Source: Candidatus Woesearchaeota archaeon (lineage in GTDB: Archaea > Nanobdellota > Nanobdellia > Woesearchaeales > ARS49). Taken from it: a DNA stretch of 36,317 nucleotides. The notes below the pieces were generated by a model. That model was given only the letters and a program-made list of their open reading frames with translations. It was not told the origin of the DNA and ran no database searches. The position numbers and the translations under genes are program-made. The stretch spans positions 1-36,317 of the forward strand of contig JACRKG010000042.1 in NCBI GenBank assembly GCA_016215315.1, given 5' to 3'. Below, piece after piece: positions 30,692-36,317 of the stretch. How positions within the stretch are numbered: the stretch's first letter is position 1; the number at the start of each line of letters is the position of its first letter.

Positions 30692-31147
30692 TCACTTTGT
30701 TTGCGCAGAAATGTCTTTTTCCATCAAAAATATAAACAACAAAGCAACAATTCCCGCACTTATACAGGCATCAGCTAAATTAAAAAGAGGCCAGAAATGA
30801 AAATCAACGAAATCAATTACAAAACCGTAAACTAACCGATCATACAAGTTGCCTAAAGCTCCGGCAATAATCAGTCCAGAAAAAAAAGCGCGATACTTGC
30901 TTTTTAAAAAATCTAATCTGTAATAATAAATAAACCCTAGGACTAGAATGGTCAATCCAACAAAAAACAAATTATTTCCCTTAAACAAGCCCCATAAAGT
31001 TCCCGTATTTGTCACAAAATTAATTGAAAACAGTTTTAAATCAAAAATTTTATCTTTAAAACTTAGCATTAATTCTTTTGTCAACCTATCAAAAAAAAAG
31101 AATACTATCAGAGTTAGAAAAAAATATTTTTTATTCACTTTCAGCAA
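30692..31147 (-). CDS. lspA: Signal peptidase II-like protein (lipoprotein signal peptidase)
   Basis: 151 residues with four transmembrane helices. FDRLTKELM (19-27), [34 protein letters not shown] and [11 protein letters not shown] reproduce LspA motifs: N-x2-DR, V-x-DF and FN-x-AD with the two catalytic Asp residues. In bacteria this aspartyl protease cleaves prolipoproteins before the lipidated cysteine. It is rare in archaea and its presence fits the two lipobox proteins at 2847-4297. Overlaps the upstream small gene by 17 bp. Confidence 0.9.
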   Translation of the reverse strand: MLKVNKKYFFLTLIVFFFFDRLTKELMLSFKDKIFDLKLFSINFVTNTGTLWGLFKGNNLFFVGLTILVLGFIYYYRLDFLKSKYRAFFSGLIIAGALGNLYDRLVYGFVIDFVDFHFWPLFNLADACISAGIVALLFIFLMEKDISAQTK

Positions 31148-31427
31148 TCCTTTCCAAATTCTTAATTCTCTGATTTAAGTTATCCAACAAGTGTTGAATT
31201 GAGTCTAATTTTGCAAGAATCAATTGAATATCTTTACTAACATCTCCACTAGAAACACCGTGAGAATCTACTTCAGACAATTTAGACAAAGCAGAAGACA
31301 TAGGTCTTTCCATGCTAGATCTTTCAAACCCTGAATCTGTAGGCATTCTAGGTCGTTCATTTAATCCAAAATCTTCTTCAAATTCGGGTTCTTCAGAAGG
31401 TTCCTCTTTTTTTTTCCACCACGACAT
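31131..31427 (-). CDS. Small protein with acidic N-terminus and C-terminal coiled coil
   Basis: 98 residues: a start MSWWKKK, an acidic/proline segment ([13 protein letters not shown]), a polar linker with Arg-Pro motifs, and a coiled coil with heptad leucines ([31 protein letters not shown], about 63-93). No enzymatic motif. It sits 3 bp after the membrane protein gene at 31431 and overlaps lspA, so all three form an operon. Function unknown. Confidence 0.7.
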   Translation of the reverse strand: MSWWKKKEEPSEEPEFEEDFGLNERPRMPTDSGFERSSMERPMSSALSKLSEVDSHGVSSGDVSKDIQLILAKLDSIQHLLDNLNQRIKNLERIAESE

Positions 31428-31430
31428 GAG

Positions 31431-31814
31431 TTAAGAATTGTTTCTTTTATTAATAAGCTTTTCGTTATTACTTAACAAATCTTTAACTGTATTAACGTCC
31501 AAAGAATTAATTAATTCATTCACACTTTCTTTGGTTGTATTCCTGGCTTGATTGATCAAAAATTCTTCAATATTCTTAGTTTTATCACCCGCATAATCTT
31601 TTACTTTATCCTTTGTATAATTGAGCCCCAAAGTTAGCATCCCAGTAAAACTTTGTTCAGTAACTAACGCGTAAGTAAAAGTCAAAGCACTTAAAACCAG
31701 AACAAGACTAACACACAAAACTGCCAATTTAATCAAACCTTTAAGCACTTTAAGAAGTAACAAAACAGACAACAAAGCTGCAAAAACGAAAAAAACCCAA
31801 TAAAGTGCATCCAC
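31431..31814 (-). CDS. Membrane protein, unknown
   Basis: 127 residues with two hydrophobic helices (ALYWVFFVFAALLSVLLLLKVL, about 3-24, and LIKLAVLCVSLVLVLSALTFTYALV, about 27-51) and a soluble helical C-terminus. No motif recognised. First gene of the operon with the coiled-coil protein and lspA, so possibly linked to envelope biogenesis. Confidence 0.68.
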   Translation of the reverse strand: MDALYWVFFVFAALLSVLLLLKVLKGLIKLAVLCVSLVLVLSALTFTYALVTEQSFTGMLTLGLNYTKDKVKDYAGDKTKNIEEFLINQARNTTKESVNELINSLDVNTVKDLLSNNEKLINKRNNS

Positions 31815-31856
31815 AGCAATAATTTATAGACTTGAGTTTAAAAGAATTTCTATGTT

Positions 31857-31922
31857 AGTTTACAGTTTGGAGTTTATAGTTTATAGGACGTCCTATAAAC
31901 TGTGAACCATAAACTATAAACT
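31857..31922. repeat. Heptad-periodic imperfect inverted repeat, copy 2
   Basis: Left arm: agtttac, agtttgg, agtttat, agtttat, then agg; centre acgt; right arm: cct, ataaact, gtgaacc, ataaact, ataaact. All units are 7 nt, and the arms pair with few mismatches to form a hairpin of about 30 bp. It ends two bases before the stop codon of the gene at 31925 (minus strand). See copy 1 at 2675-2739. Confidence 0.85.
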
Positions 31923-31924
31923 AG

Positions 31925-32332
31925 TTACGTACACTCAGTTATCACTCGTTCAAAACACTTATTGAGCGTCTCAGGAGGCACGGTTTTATCTTTATTTTTC
32001 TCTTGTTCTGGAGGAACGATTTGATAATTAGGCTCTTCAACATCATGAACAATATCTTTTGCTTGCTTAATAAAATCATCTCTTTTAGTTAAAGGAATAT
32101 TAAATTCCTGCATGAATTTATCAACAGCCCTCTGAGACTCACTATCCAACTGATTTTGAATATTAACCGTATTCTTTTCAGGTGTTTCAGGACTATTAAA
32201 ATCTTTAATAACTGGAAGCTGAATTATTTCTCTAGCCAAATAACCAGTTATTCCTGTGTAAGTCAGATAAACTAGTAAAGCTACAAATAAAGCAAACGCA
32301 CTAAAATACTTCACCTTTTTAAAAAAACTCAT
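31925..32332 (-). CDS. Single-TM membrane-anchored protein, unknown
   Basis: 135 residues from ATG 32332, preferred because ttttaaac lies about 25 nt before it (leaderless). A basic N-terminus and one transmembrane segment (FSAFALFVALLVYLTYTGITGYLA, about 11-34) are followed by a soluble, helix-rich, acidic and proline-containing domain ending CFERVITECT with two Cys residues. The C-terminal domain is likely extracytoplasmic. No family recognised. Confidence 0.65.
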   Translation of the reverse strand: MSFFKKVKYFSAFALFVALLVYLTYTGITGYLAREIIQLPVIKDFNSPETPEKNTVNIQNQLDSESQRAVDKFMQEFNIPLTKRDDFIKQAKDIVHDVEEPNYQIVPPEQEKNKDKTVPPETLNKCFERVITECT

Positions 32333-32440
32333 AAAACAAGAATTGTAATTCAAGTTTAAAAGGATTTCGCTAAAATTTCAAGTTGTCTCAAACTTCCAAC
32401 AAATCAAAAGTTTAATAAATATCTAACTCGTGTTAAAATT

Positions 32441-33337
32441 GTGAAAAAAAAAGTAATCAAACATTATCTTGAATTCTCAATATATACTAATCCAGGTCCT
32501 TTCAAAAATCTCTTAAAAGAAAATCTTCCAAATAATGTTAGACAGATTGGTGAATTAGTAAGAAAACAAATAATTCATAGAACAACACTCGAGGACGGAA
32601 ACATAGGAACAAATGCAGATAAAAAATTTGGAGACATGACAAAAGTTCCTTGGTACAGACAACCCGAAGATGACATTCTCGTAACTGCTTCAGCAATGCT
32701 AGCAGAACTTTACAGAAGAGATAAGAAAGGATTCACTAACAACAGAACTGAAAAAAACAAATTAATTCTAACATGCAGGTTTGTTGCTGTTTTAGTAGCC
32801 TCAATCATTAAATCAAAAGGCATTCCTTGCAGAGTACGTTCTGGAAACGCTCCCTATTTTGATATGGGTAATTTAGGAAAAGTCAGTGCAGATCATTGGT
32901 TAAACCAGTACTGGAATTCAAAACAAAAAAAATGGATCACAATAGATGTCGACGGAAGTTGGAGCATGAACGAAAAATTCGACCCATATAATTTACCTGA
33001 AGGAAAATTTGACTTTCCTGCAGATGCATGGCTAAACATTAGAAACAAAAAAGATAATCCTAAAAGATTTTGGAACGGAAGACCAGAAACAGGAACAATA
33101 GTTGTATTATGGTCCTTATTTTATGACTTTCACTGTTTAATGAACGATGAAATAATTTATCTACACATGCCAGAACCAGGACTATATCAAAATTTCAAAA
33201 AACTATCAGAAAAAGAATTAAGAGAAATAGATAATTTAGCAGCACTAATGCAAAATCCAGAAAAAAATTTTGATAAATTACAAAATATTTGGAATACAAA
33301 CAAAAAATTCAGATTGTTAAAAGGCGGACTTCTATGA
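32441..33337 (+). CDS. Transglutaminase-like domain protein
   Basis: 298 residues starting at GTG 32441 with a TATA-like tttaataaat about 25 nt upstream. The core contains LTCRFVAVLVASIIKSKGIPCRVRSGNAPYF (catalytic Cys, then the G-[IV]-x-[AC]-R strand), SADHWLNQYW (catalytic His) and WITIDVDGS (Asp), the papain-like triad order of transglutaminase-core proteins. Flanking regions are helical. Not secreted (no signal peptide). It may act as a peptidase, amidase or cross-linking enzyme; the substrate is unknown. Confidence 0.82.
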   Translation: MKKKVIKHYLEFSIYTNPGPFKNLLKENLPNNVRQIGELVRKQIIHRTTLEDGNIGTNADKKFGDMTKVPWYRQPEDDILVTASAMLAELYRRDKKGFTNNRTEKNKLILTCRFVAVLVASIIKSKGIPCRVRSGNAPYFDMGNLGKVSADHWLNQYWNSKQKKWITIDVDGSWSMNEKFDPYNLPEGKFDFPADAWLNIRNKKDNPKRFWNGRPETGTIVVLWSLFYDFHCLMNDEIIYLHMPEPGLYQNFKKLSEKELREIDNLAALMQNPEKNFDKLQNIWNTNKKFRLLKGGLL

Positions 33338-33353
33338 TGAAAAAATCAATTAA

Positions 33354-34004
33354 TTAACCTAGAATTCTTTTCAACAACTGCACAAACCAACTCTTATCTC
33401 CTTTTTCTTTACTGTTTTTTTTATAATAAGGATGCACTTCTTTCATCCTCTTAAGAATTGCTTTATCATTTCCTCTTTTTATTCCTGAAAAAAAAGCTTG
33501 CACTTCTAACAAATAATCCCTCTCCTTTTTTTCTTTTTGCTGAACAAACTTCCTAACAAAACTAGTTAAAACATCAAAACCTAAAATACTAAAACCAGAA
33601 CCAAAAACATAATGGAAAATAAACAAAGATCTTTCCAAGTGATAATCTGAAGTAACTAACAACAAATTCTTAAAATTTTTCTTTTTAATAATTGGTTTAG
33701 AAAAAATAGCATTACCGATTGTATCTAAAGATTCCTCTTCAATAAAAATATTATTAGGTTTAACACCTAACTCAACAGCAAACTTCTTCATCTCACCACC
33801 CTCAGATTTTTTCAAAGTATCAACAGTAAAACCGCCAGACATCAAAAGCGTATTACTAAAACCTTGCTCGTACAAATTAGCTCCAGCTTCAACGCGTTTT
33901 TTAGACTCAAAAGAAAGCTTACCACCTCTAAAACCACCACCTAAAACAATGATACAATCAATACCTCTCTTCTGAATGTGTGTTTTAACGCTACGGTAAT
34001 GCAT
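33354..34004 (-). CDS. YdcF/SanA-like DUF218 protein
   Basis: 216 residues with DCIIVLGGGFRGGKLSFESKKRVEAGANLYEQG (about 16-48), LLMSGGF, IFIEEESLDTIGNAIFSKP and LLVTSDYHLERSLFIFHYVF: the conserved glycine loop, the E-x-x-S-x-[ND]T-x-x-N motif and the [TS]-[SD]-x-[YF]-H-x-x-R motif of the DUF218 (ElyC/SanA/YdcF) family. Members bind nucleotides or act in envelope-polysaccharide metabolism; there is no transmembrane anchor here. Leaderless promoter attttaaac precedes the ATG. Confidence 0.87.
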   Translation of the reverse strand: MHYRSVKTHIQKRGIDCIIVLGGGFRGGKLSFESKKRVEAGANLYEQGFSNTLLMSGGFTVDTLKKSEGGEMKKFAVELGVKPNNIFIEEESLDTIGNAIFSKPIIKKKNFKNLLLVTSDYHLERSLFIFHYVFGSGFSILGFDVLTSFVRKFVQQKEKKERDYLLEVQAFFSGIKRGNDKAILKRMKEVHPYYKKNSKEKGDKSWFVQLLKRILG

Positions 34005-34093
34005 AAAACAAAATTAATTCGAGTGTTTAAAATAGTTTCTAAAAAATAAAAGAGTAAAATTGGAAAAAATAAAGACAAAAATTTAGAATATAA

Positions 34094-34474
34094 TTAAACT
34101 AAAACACCATTAAGAACGCCATCCTGGCCAGGCCTGTTAGTAATCTTAACATTTCCCTTATCAGTTTCAACAAGTGCTCCCTTAGTCATAGTATTTGATC
34201 TAACAAAGTTACGATTAGCAGGATTCTCAACAACACGAATAATTTTTGCTTTAACAAATTTTTTATTTTTATTATCTAACACGTTAACAAATTCAGAACT
34301 AACAACACGTAACTTTCTATGACCCCCAATAGTTCTAAAAGTTCTAACAACTAGCTTGCTAATTGCGGTAAGAACAGGCAAATTACCACTTTCATATTTC
34401 CTCTTACTTCTAGACTGACGCAAACGACCTCCACTAGGCGTTTTGCCCTTCAAGTCCTTTTGAGTTATAACCAT
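34094..34474 (-). CDS. rps8e: 30S ribosomal protein S8e
   Basis: 126 residues from ATG 34474, chosen because ctttataaatga lies about 26 nt upstream and because S8e proteins start close to the GRLRQSRSKRKYESG motif. Signatures KTPSGGRLR, KLRVVSSEFVNV, ENPANRNFVRSNTMTKGALVET and NRPGQDGVLNGVLV are diagnostic of eukaryote/archaea-type S8e. Component of the small ribosomal subunit; confirms an archaeal chromosome. Confidence 0.96.
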   Translation of the reverse strand: MVITQKDLKGKTPSGGRLRQSRSKRKYESGNLPVLTAISKLVVRTFRTIGGHRKLRVVSSEFVNVLDNKNKKFVKAKIIRVVENPANRNFVRSNTMTKGALVETDKGNVKITNRPGQDGVLNGVLV

Positions 34475-34547
34475 AAGAACAAGGGAAAACAAGATCATTT
34501 ATAAAGGTTACGAAAGCTTTTAGACGTAAAATAACAATTAATAACAA

Positions 34548-35153
34548 ATGAGAATAACAAAAATACCCTGCCCACCACTAGGCACAAACACTTATGTAAT
34601 AACTGAAGAAAAAGAAAGCACGATAATAGACCCATCTTATTCTTGCACTCAGAAAGTTCTAGAAATCACAAAAAACACTAAAGTCAAATACATAATAAAC
34701 ACTCACGGACATCCAGACCACACTTGGGAAAACCAACAATTGAAAGAAAAAACAAAAGCAAAACTATTAATCCATAAAGCCGACAGCCATCTACTAAAAA
34801 ATCCAGAATTCAAACTTCCAATACCATTCACACCAAGCACGCCAGACGAATTCTTAGAAGAAAACAAAAACATAACCTTAGGAAAATTAAAATTTAAAAT
34901 AATACACACGCCAGGACACTCACCCGGAGGAATATGTTTATACGAAGAAAAAGAAAAAATAATATTCACCGGAGACACATTATTCAAAGGAACATATGGA
35001 AGAACAGACCTACATCACTCAAATGAAAAAGAAATGAAAAACAGCTTAAAAAAATTAGCACAATTACCTGAAGAAATAAAAATTTATCCGGGACATGGAA
35101 GTGAAACCACAATAGGAGAAGAAAAGAGTTGGATTGAAAAATATGTCAAATAA
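34548..35153 (+). CDS. Metallo-beta-lactamase fold hydrolase (glyoxalase II-like)
   Basis: 201 residues. NTHGHPDHTWEN (about 51-62) is the H-x-H-x-D-H zinc motif; HTPGHSPGGICLYEE supplies the next His, FTGDTLFKGTYGR the bridging Asp and IYPGHGSET the last His. The domain length and TPGHSPGG favour the hydroxyacylglutathione-hydrolase-like or generic thioesterase subgroup rather than RNase J or lactonase. Substrate unknown. Divergent from rps8e. Confidence 0.9.
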   Translation: MRITKIPCPPLGTNTYVITEEKESTIIDPSYSCTQKVLEITKNTKVKYIINTHGHPDHTWENQQLKEKTKAKLLIHKADSHLLKNPEFKLPIPFTPSTPDEFLEENKNITLGKLKFKIIHTPGHSPGGICLYEEKEKIIFTGDTLFKGTYGRTDLHHSNEKEMKNSLKKLAQLPEEIKIYPGHGSETTIGEEKSWIEKYVK

Positions 35154-35198
35154 TAATAAATAATTAGATTTAATAAATCGTACTTCTTTCTTCCAATT

Positions 35199-35495
35199 AT
35201 GAGCAGCATTGAAGAAGTTTTATCAGAATTAAAAAAAGGAGATCTTATTAAAGTAAGATGGAAACCACTAATAAGAATTTATGGAAGAGACACATTTGTA
35301 GCAAAGTACTTGATTCATGATCCAAAAAGAGAAAAAGTATTTGTAGAAAGAACCGCACTTGACATATTTGACATGAAATTCTTAGCAACAAGAATTATGC
35401 CTTATCACAGAATAGAGCTAATAGAAAAATTGGAACCACCAATAACTTATCAAAAACCAGAAACTACAAATAACAATTTAACAATTAGAACATAA
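35199..35495 (+). CDS. Conserved-looking small protein, unknown
   Basis: 98 residues: an N-terminal helix (SSIEEVLSELKKGDLIKVRW) and a beta-rich core (LIRIYGRDTFVAKYLIHDPKREKVFVERTALDIF) reminiscent of a small SH3-like or PilZ-like barrel, then a Pro/Asn tail. No family is recognised. A TATA-like tttaataaat lies about 25 nt before the ATG. Confidence 0.65.
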   Translation: MSSIEEVLSELKKGDLIKVRWKPLIRIYGRDTFVAKYLIHDPKREKVFVERTALDIFDMKFLATRIMPYHRIELIEKLEPPITYQKPETTNNNLTIRT

Positions 35496-35522
35496 CAGAT
35501 CATTTCTATTTCTTAAAAAAAA

Positions 35523-35963
35523 TCACTCTTTCACACTATATTTTTGATCCAATTGTATCTTTTCAAAATTGTTGTAATCATTTCGAGTATTTCTTTTAAA
35601 GCTAGGCTTATTCTCAAGAACGCACATAAACCTGTAAAATTTAACAGCTAAAGTTTCTAAATCATGCAAAATTTTAGAGTAAACTTCTTTACTAACATAT
35701 CCTAAATCAAAAGCTAACTCAAAACAGGCTTCAAGCTCTTTAGTACTTCTGTATGCAAAATTAAGATACATCAAAAAACATTTATCAGAACGATCAGAAG
35801 CACCCTCTGCAACATTTAAAGGTAAAGAAGTAGCAGCCCTTCTAATCTGCGAAACCAGATTATTACTCTCACACTCAGGAAAAGACTTAACAATAGGATA
35901 AACCTCCAAAACAAATTTATGCGCCATTTTATACACGTACAAGTCACGAAAATTTCTAGGCAT
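35523..35963 (-). CDS. Four-helix bundle protein (S23/TIGR02436-like)
   Basis: 146 residues from ATG 35963, chosen because attttaataata lies about 25 nt upstream. FRDLYVYKMAHKFVLEVYPIVKSFPECESNNLVSQIRRAATSLPLNVAEGA and FLMYLNFAYRSTKELEACFELAFDLGYVS are diagnostic of the four-helix bundle family: F-x-x-L-x-[VI]-[YW]-x-x-A, L-x-x-Q-[LI]-x-R-A-x-x-S-[IL]-x-x-N-[IV]-A-E-G and S-x-x-E-[LA]. DGR accessory Avd proteins belong to the same structural superfamily. It is about 25 kb from the RT, so a DGR role is speculative. Confidence 0.9.
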   Translation of the reverse strand: MPRNFRDLYVYKMAHKFVLEVYPIVKSFPECESNNLVSQIRRAATSLPLNVAEGASDRSDKCFLMYLNFAYRSTKELEACFELAFDLGYVSKEVYSKILHDLETLAVKFYRFMCVLENKPSFKRNTRNDYNNFEKIQLDQKYSVKE

Positions 35964-36190
35964 AAAAGTAAGAAATAAAGTATTATTAAAATAACTTTGC
36001 ACGAAAAAATGGAAAAATTTCTAATACAATTAAAATTCTTACCAAAAAATTAATAAAAAATTTCAAAAAAGTAAATAATTTTGAAAATTTTCTCAAAAAA
36101 CTGAAAAAAAAATTTAACTGATTTCTCTAAAAAAAACCTAGCTACAACTATAAAAAAATAAATTTTTTTTACACATAGAAAAAATGACCT

Positions 36191-36211
36191 CCTCCCCGAC
36201 CTAAAGGTCGA
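36191..36211. repeat. Hairpin at an IS200/IS605-type element end
   Basis: cgacc-taaa-ggtcg with flanking complementary bases forms a short perfect stem-loop about 20 bp beyond the TnpA stop codon, on the outer side. Subterminal hairpins of this kind are recognised by Y1 transposases at the ends of IS200/IS605 elements. Confidence 0.6.
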
Positions 36212-36229
36212 GGTATCCTTGCGAGGCCT

Positions 36230-36317
36230 TTATGCAGCTGCATGATGCTCTTCTTGATTCTGAATATATTTCTCAACAGTTGCAAACTCGTTGTATCCAA
36301 CAGTAACTGCACAACCA
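36230..36317 (-). CDS. tnpA: IS200/IS605 TnpA (Y1 transposase) C-terminus, cut by the window edge
   Basis: The frame enters from the right edge and ends at 36230 after 28 residues with the pattern GCAVTVGYNEFATVEKYIQNQEEH, matching the tail of IS200-type transposases (typically [FV]-x-[VS]-T-V-G, a variable loop, then an I-x-x-Q-x-E helix). The catalytic HUH and Tyr residues lie outside the window. The hairpin at 36191-36211 lies on its 3' side. Confidence 0.75.
   Translation of the reverse strand, partial: GCAVTVGYNEFATVEKYIQNQEEHHAAA

Noticed and set aside
36003..36180. AT-rich tracts near the right end as an origin or regulatory RNA
   Set aside because: Only homopolymeric A/T runs with a short word (caaaaaactgaaa) shared with 20840-20890; no ordered repeats or stable fold could be identified by eye.

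Overview
The window is AT-rich archaeal DNA, most likely from a DPANN-type lineage (Woesearchaeota, Pacearchaeota or a relative); the exact phylum cannot be fixed from sequence reading alone. Archaeal markers are CDP-archaeol synthase, RNase P component 4, ribosomal protein S8e, a Hel308-type helicase, an intron-bearing tRNA-Asn with a bulge-helix-bulge splice motif, and many genes with a TTTAAA/TTTATA box about 25-30 nt before the start codon and no leader. Small genes and truncated core genes (Hel308, Dph2) fit a reduced genome. A bacterial-type lipoprotein signal peptidase together with two lipobox proteins is unusual for an archaeon.

Layout. 1-4476: chromosome-like DNA with a transposase 3' end, tRNA-Arg(GCG) with a duplicated 3' end, a nucleoside deoxyribosyltransferase-like gene, the C-terminal half of a Hel308 helicase, tRNA-Ile(GAT), a heptad-periodic palindromic repeat and two predicted lipoproteins. 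4477-25618: a putative integrated mobile element of about 21 kb, bounded by an 11-bp GC-only match to the tRNA-Asn 3' end at the left and by tRNA-Asn itself plus a tyrosine recombinase at the right. 25619-36317: chromosome-like DNA again, with truncated dph2, archaeal lipid synthesis genes, an MFS transporter, rnp4, pgk, lspA, a transglutaminase-like gene, a YdcF-like gene, rps8e, a metallo-beta-lactamase fold hydrolase, a four-helix bundle protein and the end of an IS200/IS605 element.

The element has three parts. (i) A plus-strand operon (4668-9897) resembling a minimal type IV secretion or conjugation machine: zinc-ribbon protein, membrane proteins, VirB2-like pilin, VirB6-like membrane protein, a PrgI-VirB4 fusion ATPase with a nuclease-like tail, and a histone-fold protein. 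(ii) A minus-strand diversity-generating retroelement (DGR, 16489-9916): a MoxR-type AAA+ ATPase, target protein 2, a metallopeptidase-like/vWA protein, target protein 1, the template repeat and the reverse transcriptase. Both target genes end in a variable repeat that differs from the template almost only at template adenines, the signature of DGR mutagenesis. (iii) An accessory and control region (16705-25437): pRiA4b ORF-3-like, UPF0158-like, RhuM-like and AlbA_2/RecG-like proteins, an AbrB-PhoU regulator, a TFB-like factor, two ribbon-helix-helix proteins and the integrase.

The most interesting system is the operon in which a MoxR ATPase and a vWA/HExxH partner alternate with two DGR targets. 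The two targets share an N-terminal segment of about 30 residues and the same hypervariable C-type-lectin-like end, but have different middles. I infer a AAA+/vWA machine working with retroelement-diversified recognition proteins, carried on a putatively transferable archaeal element. The gene content is read directly from sequence; the joint function is inference.
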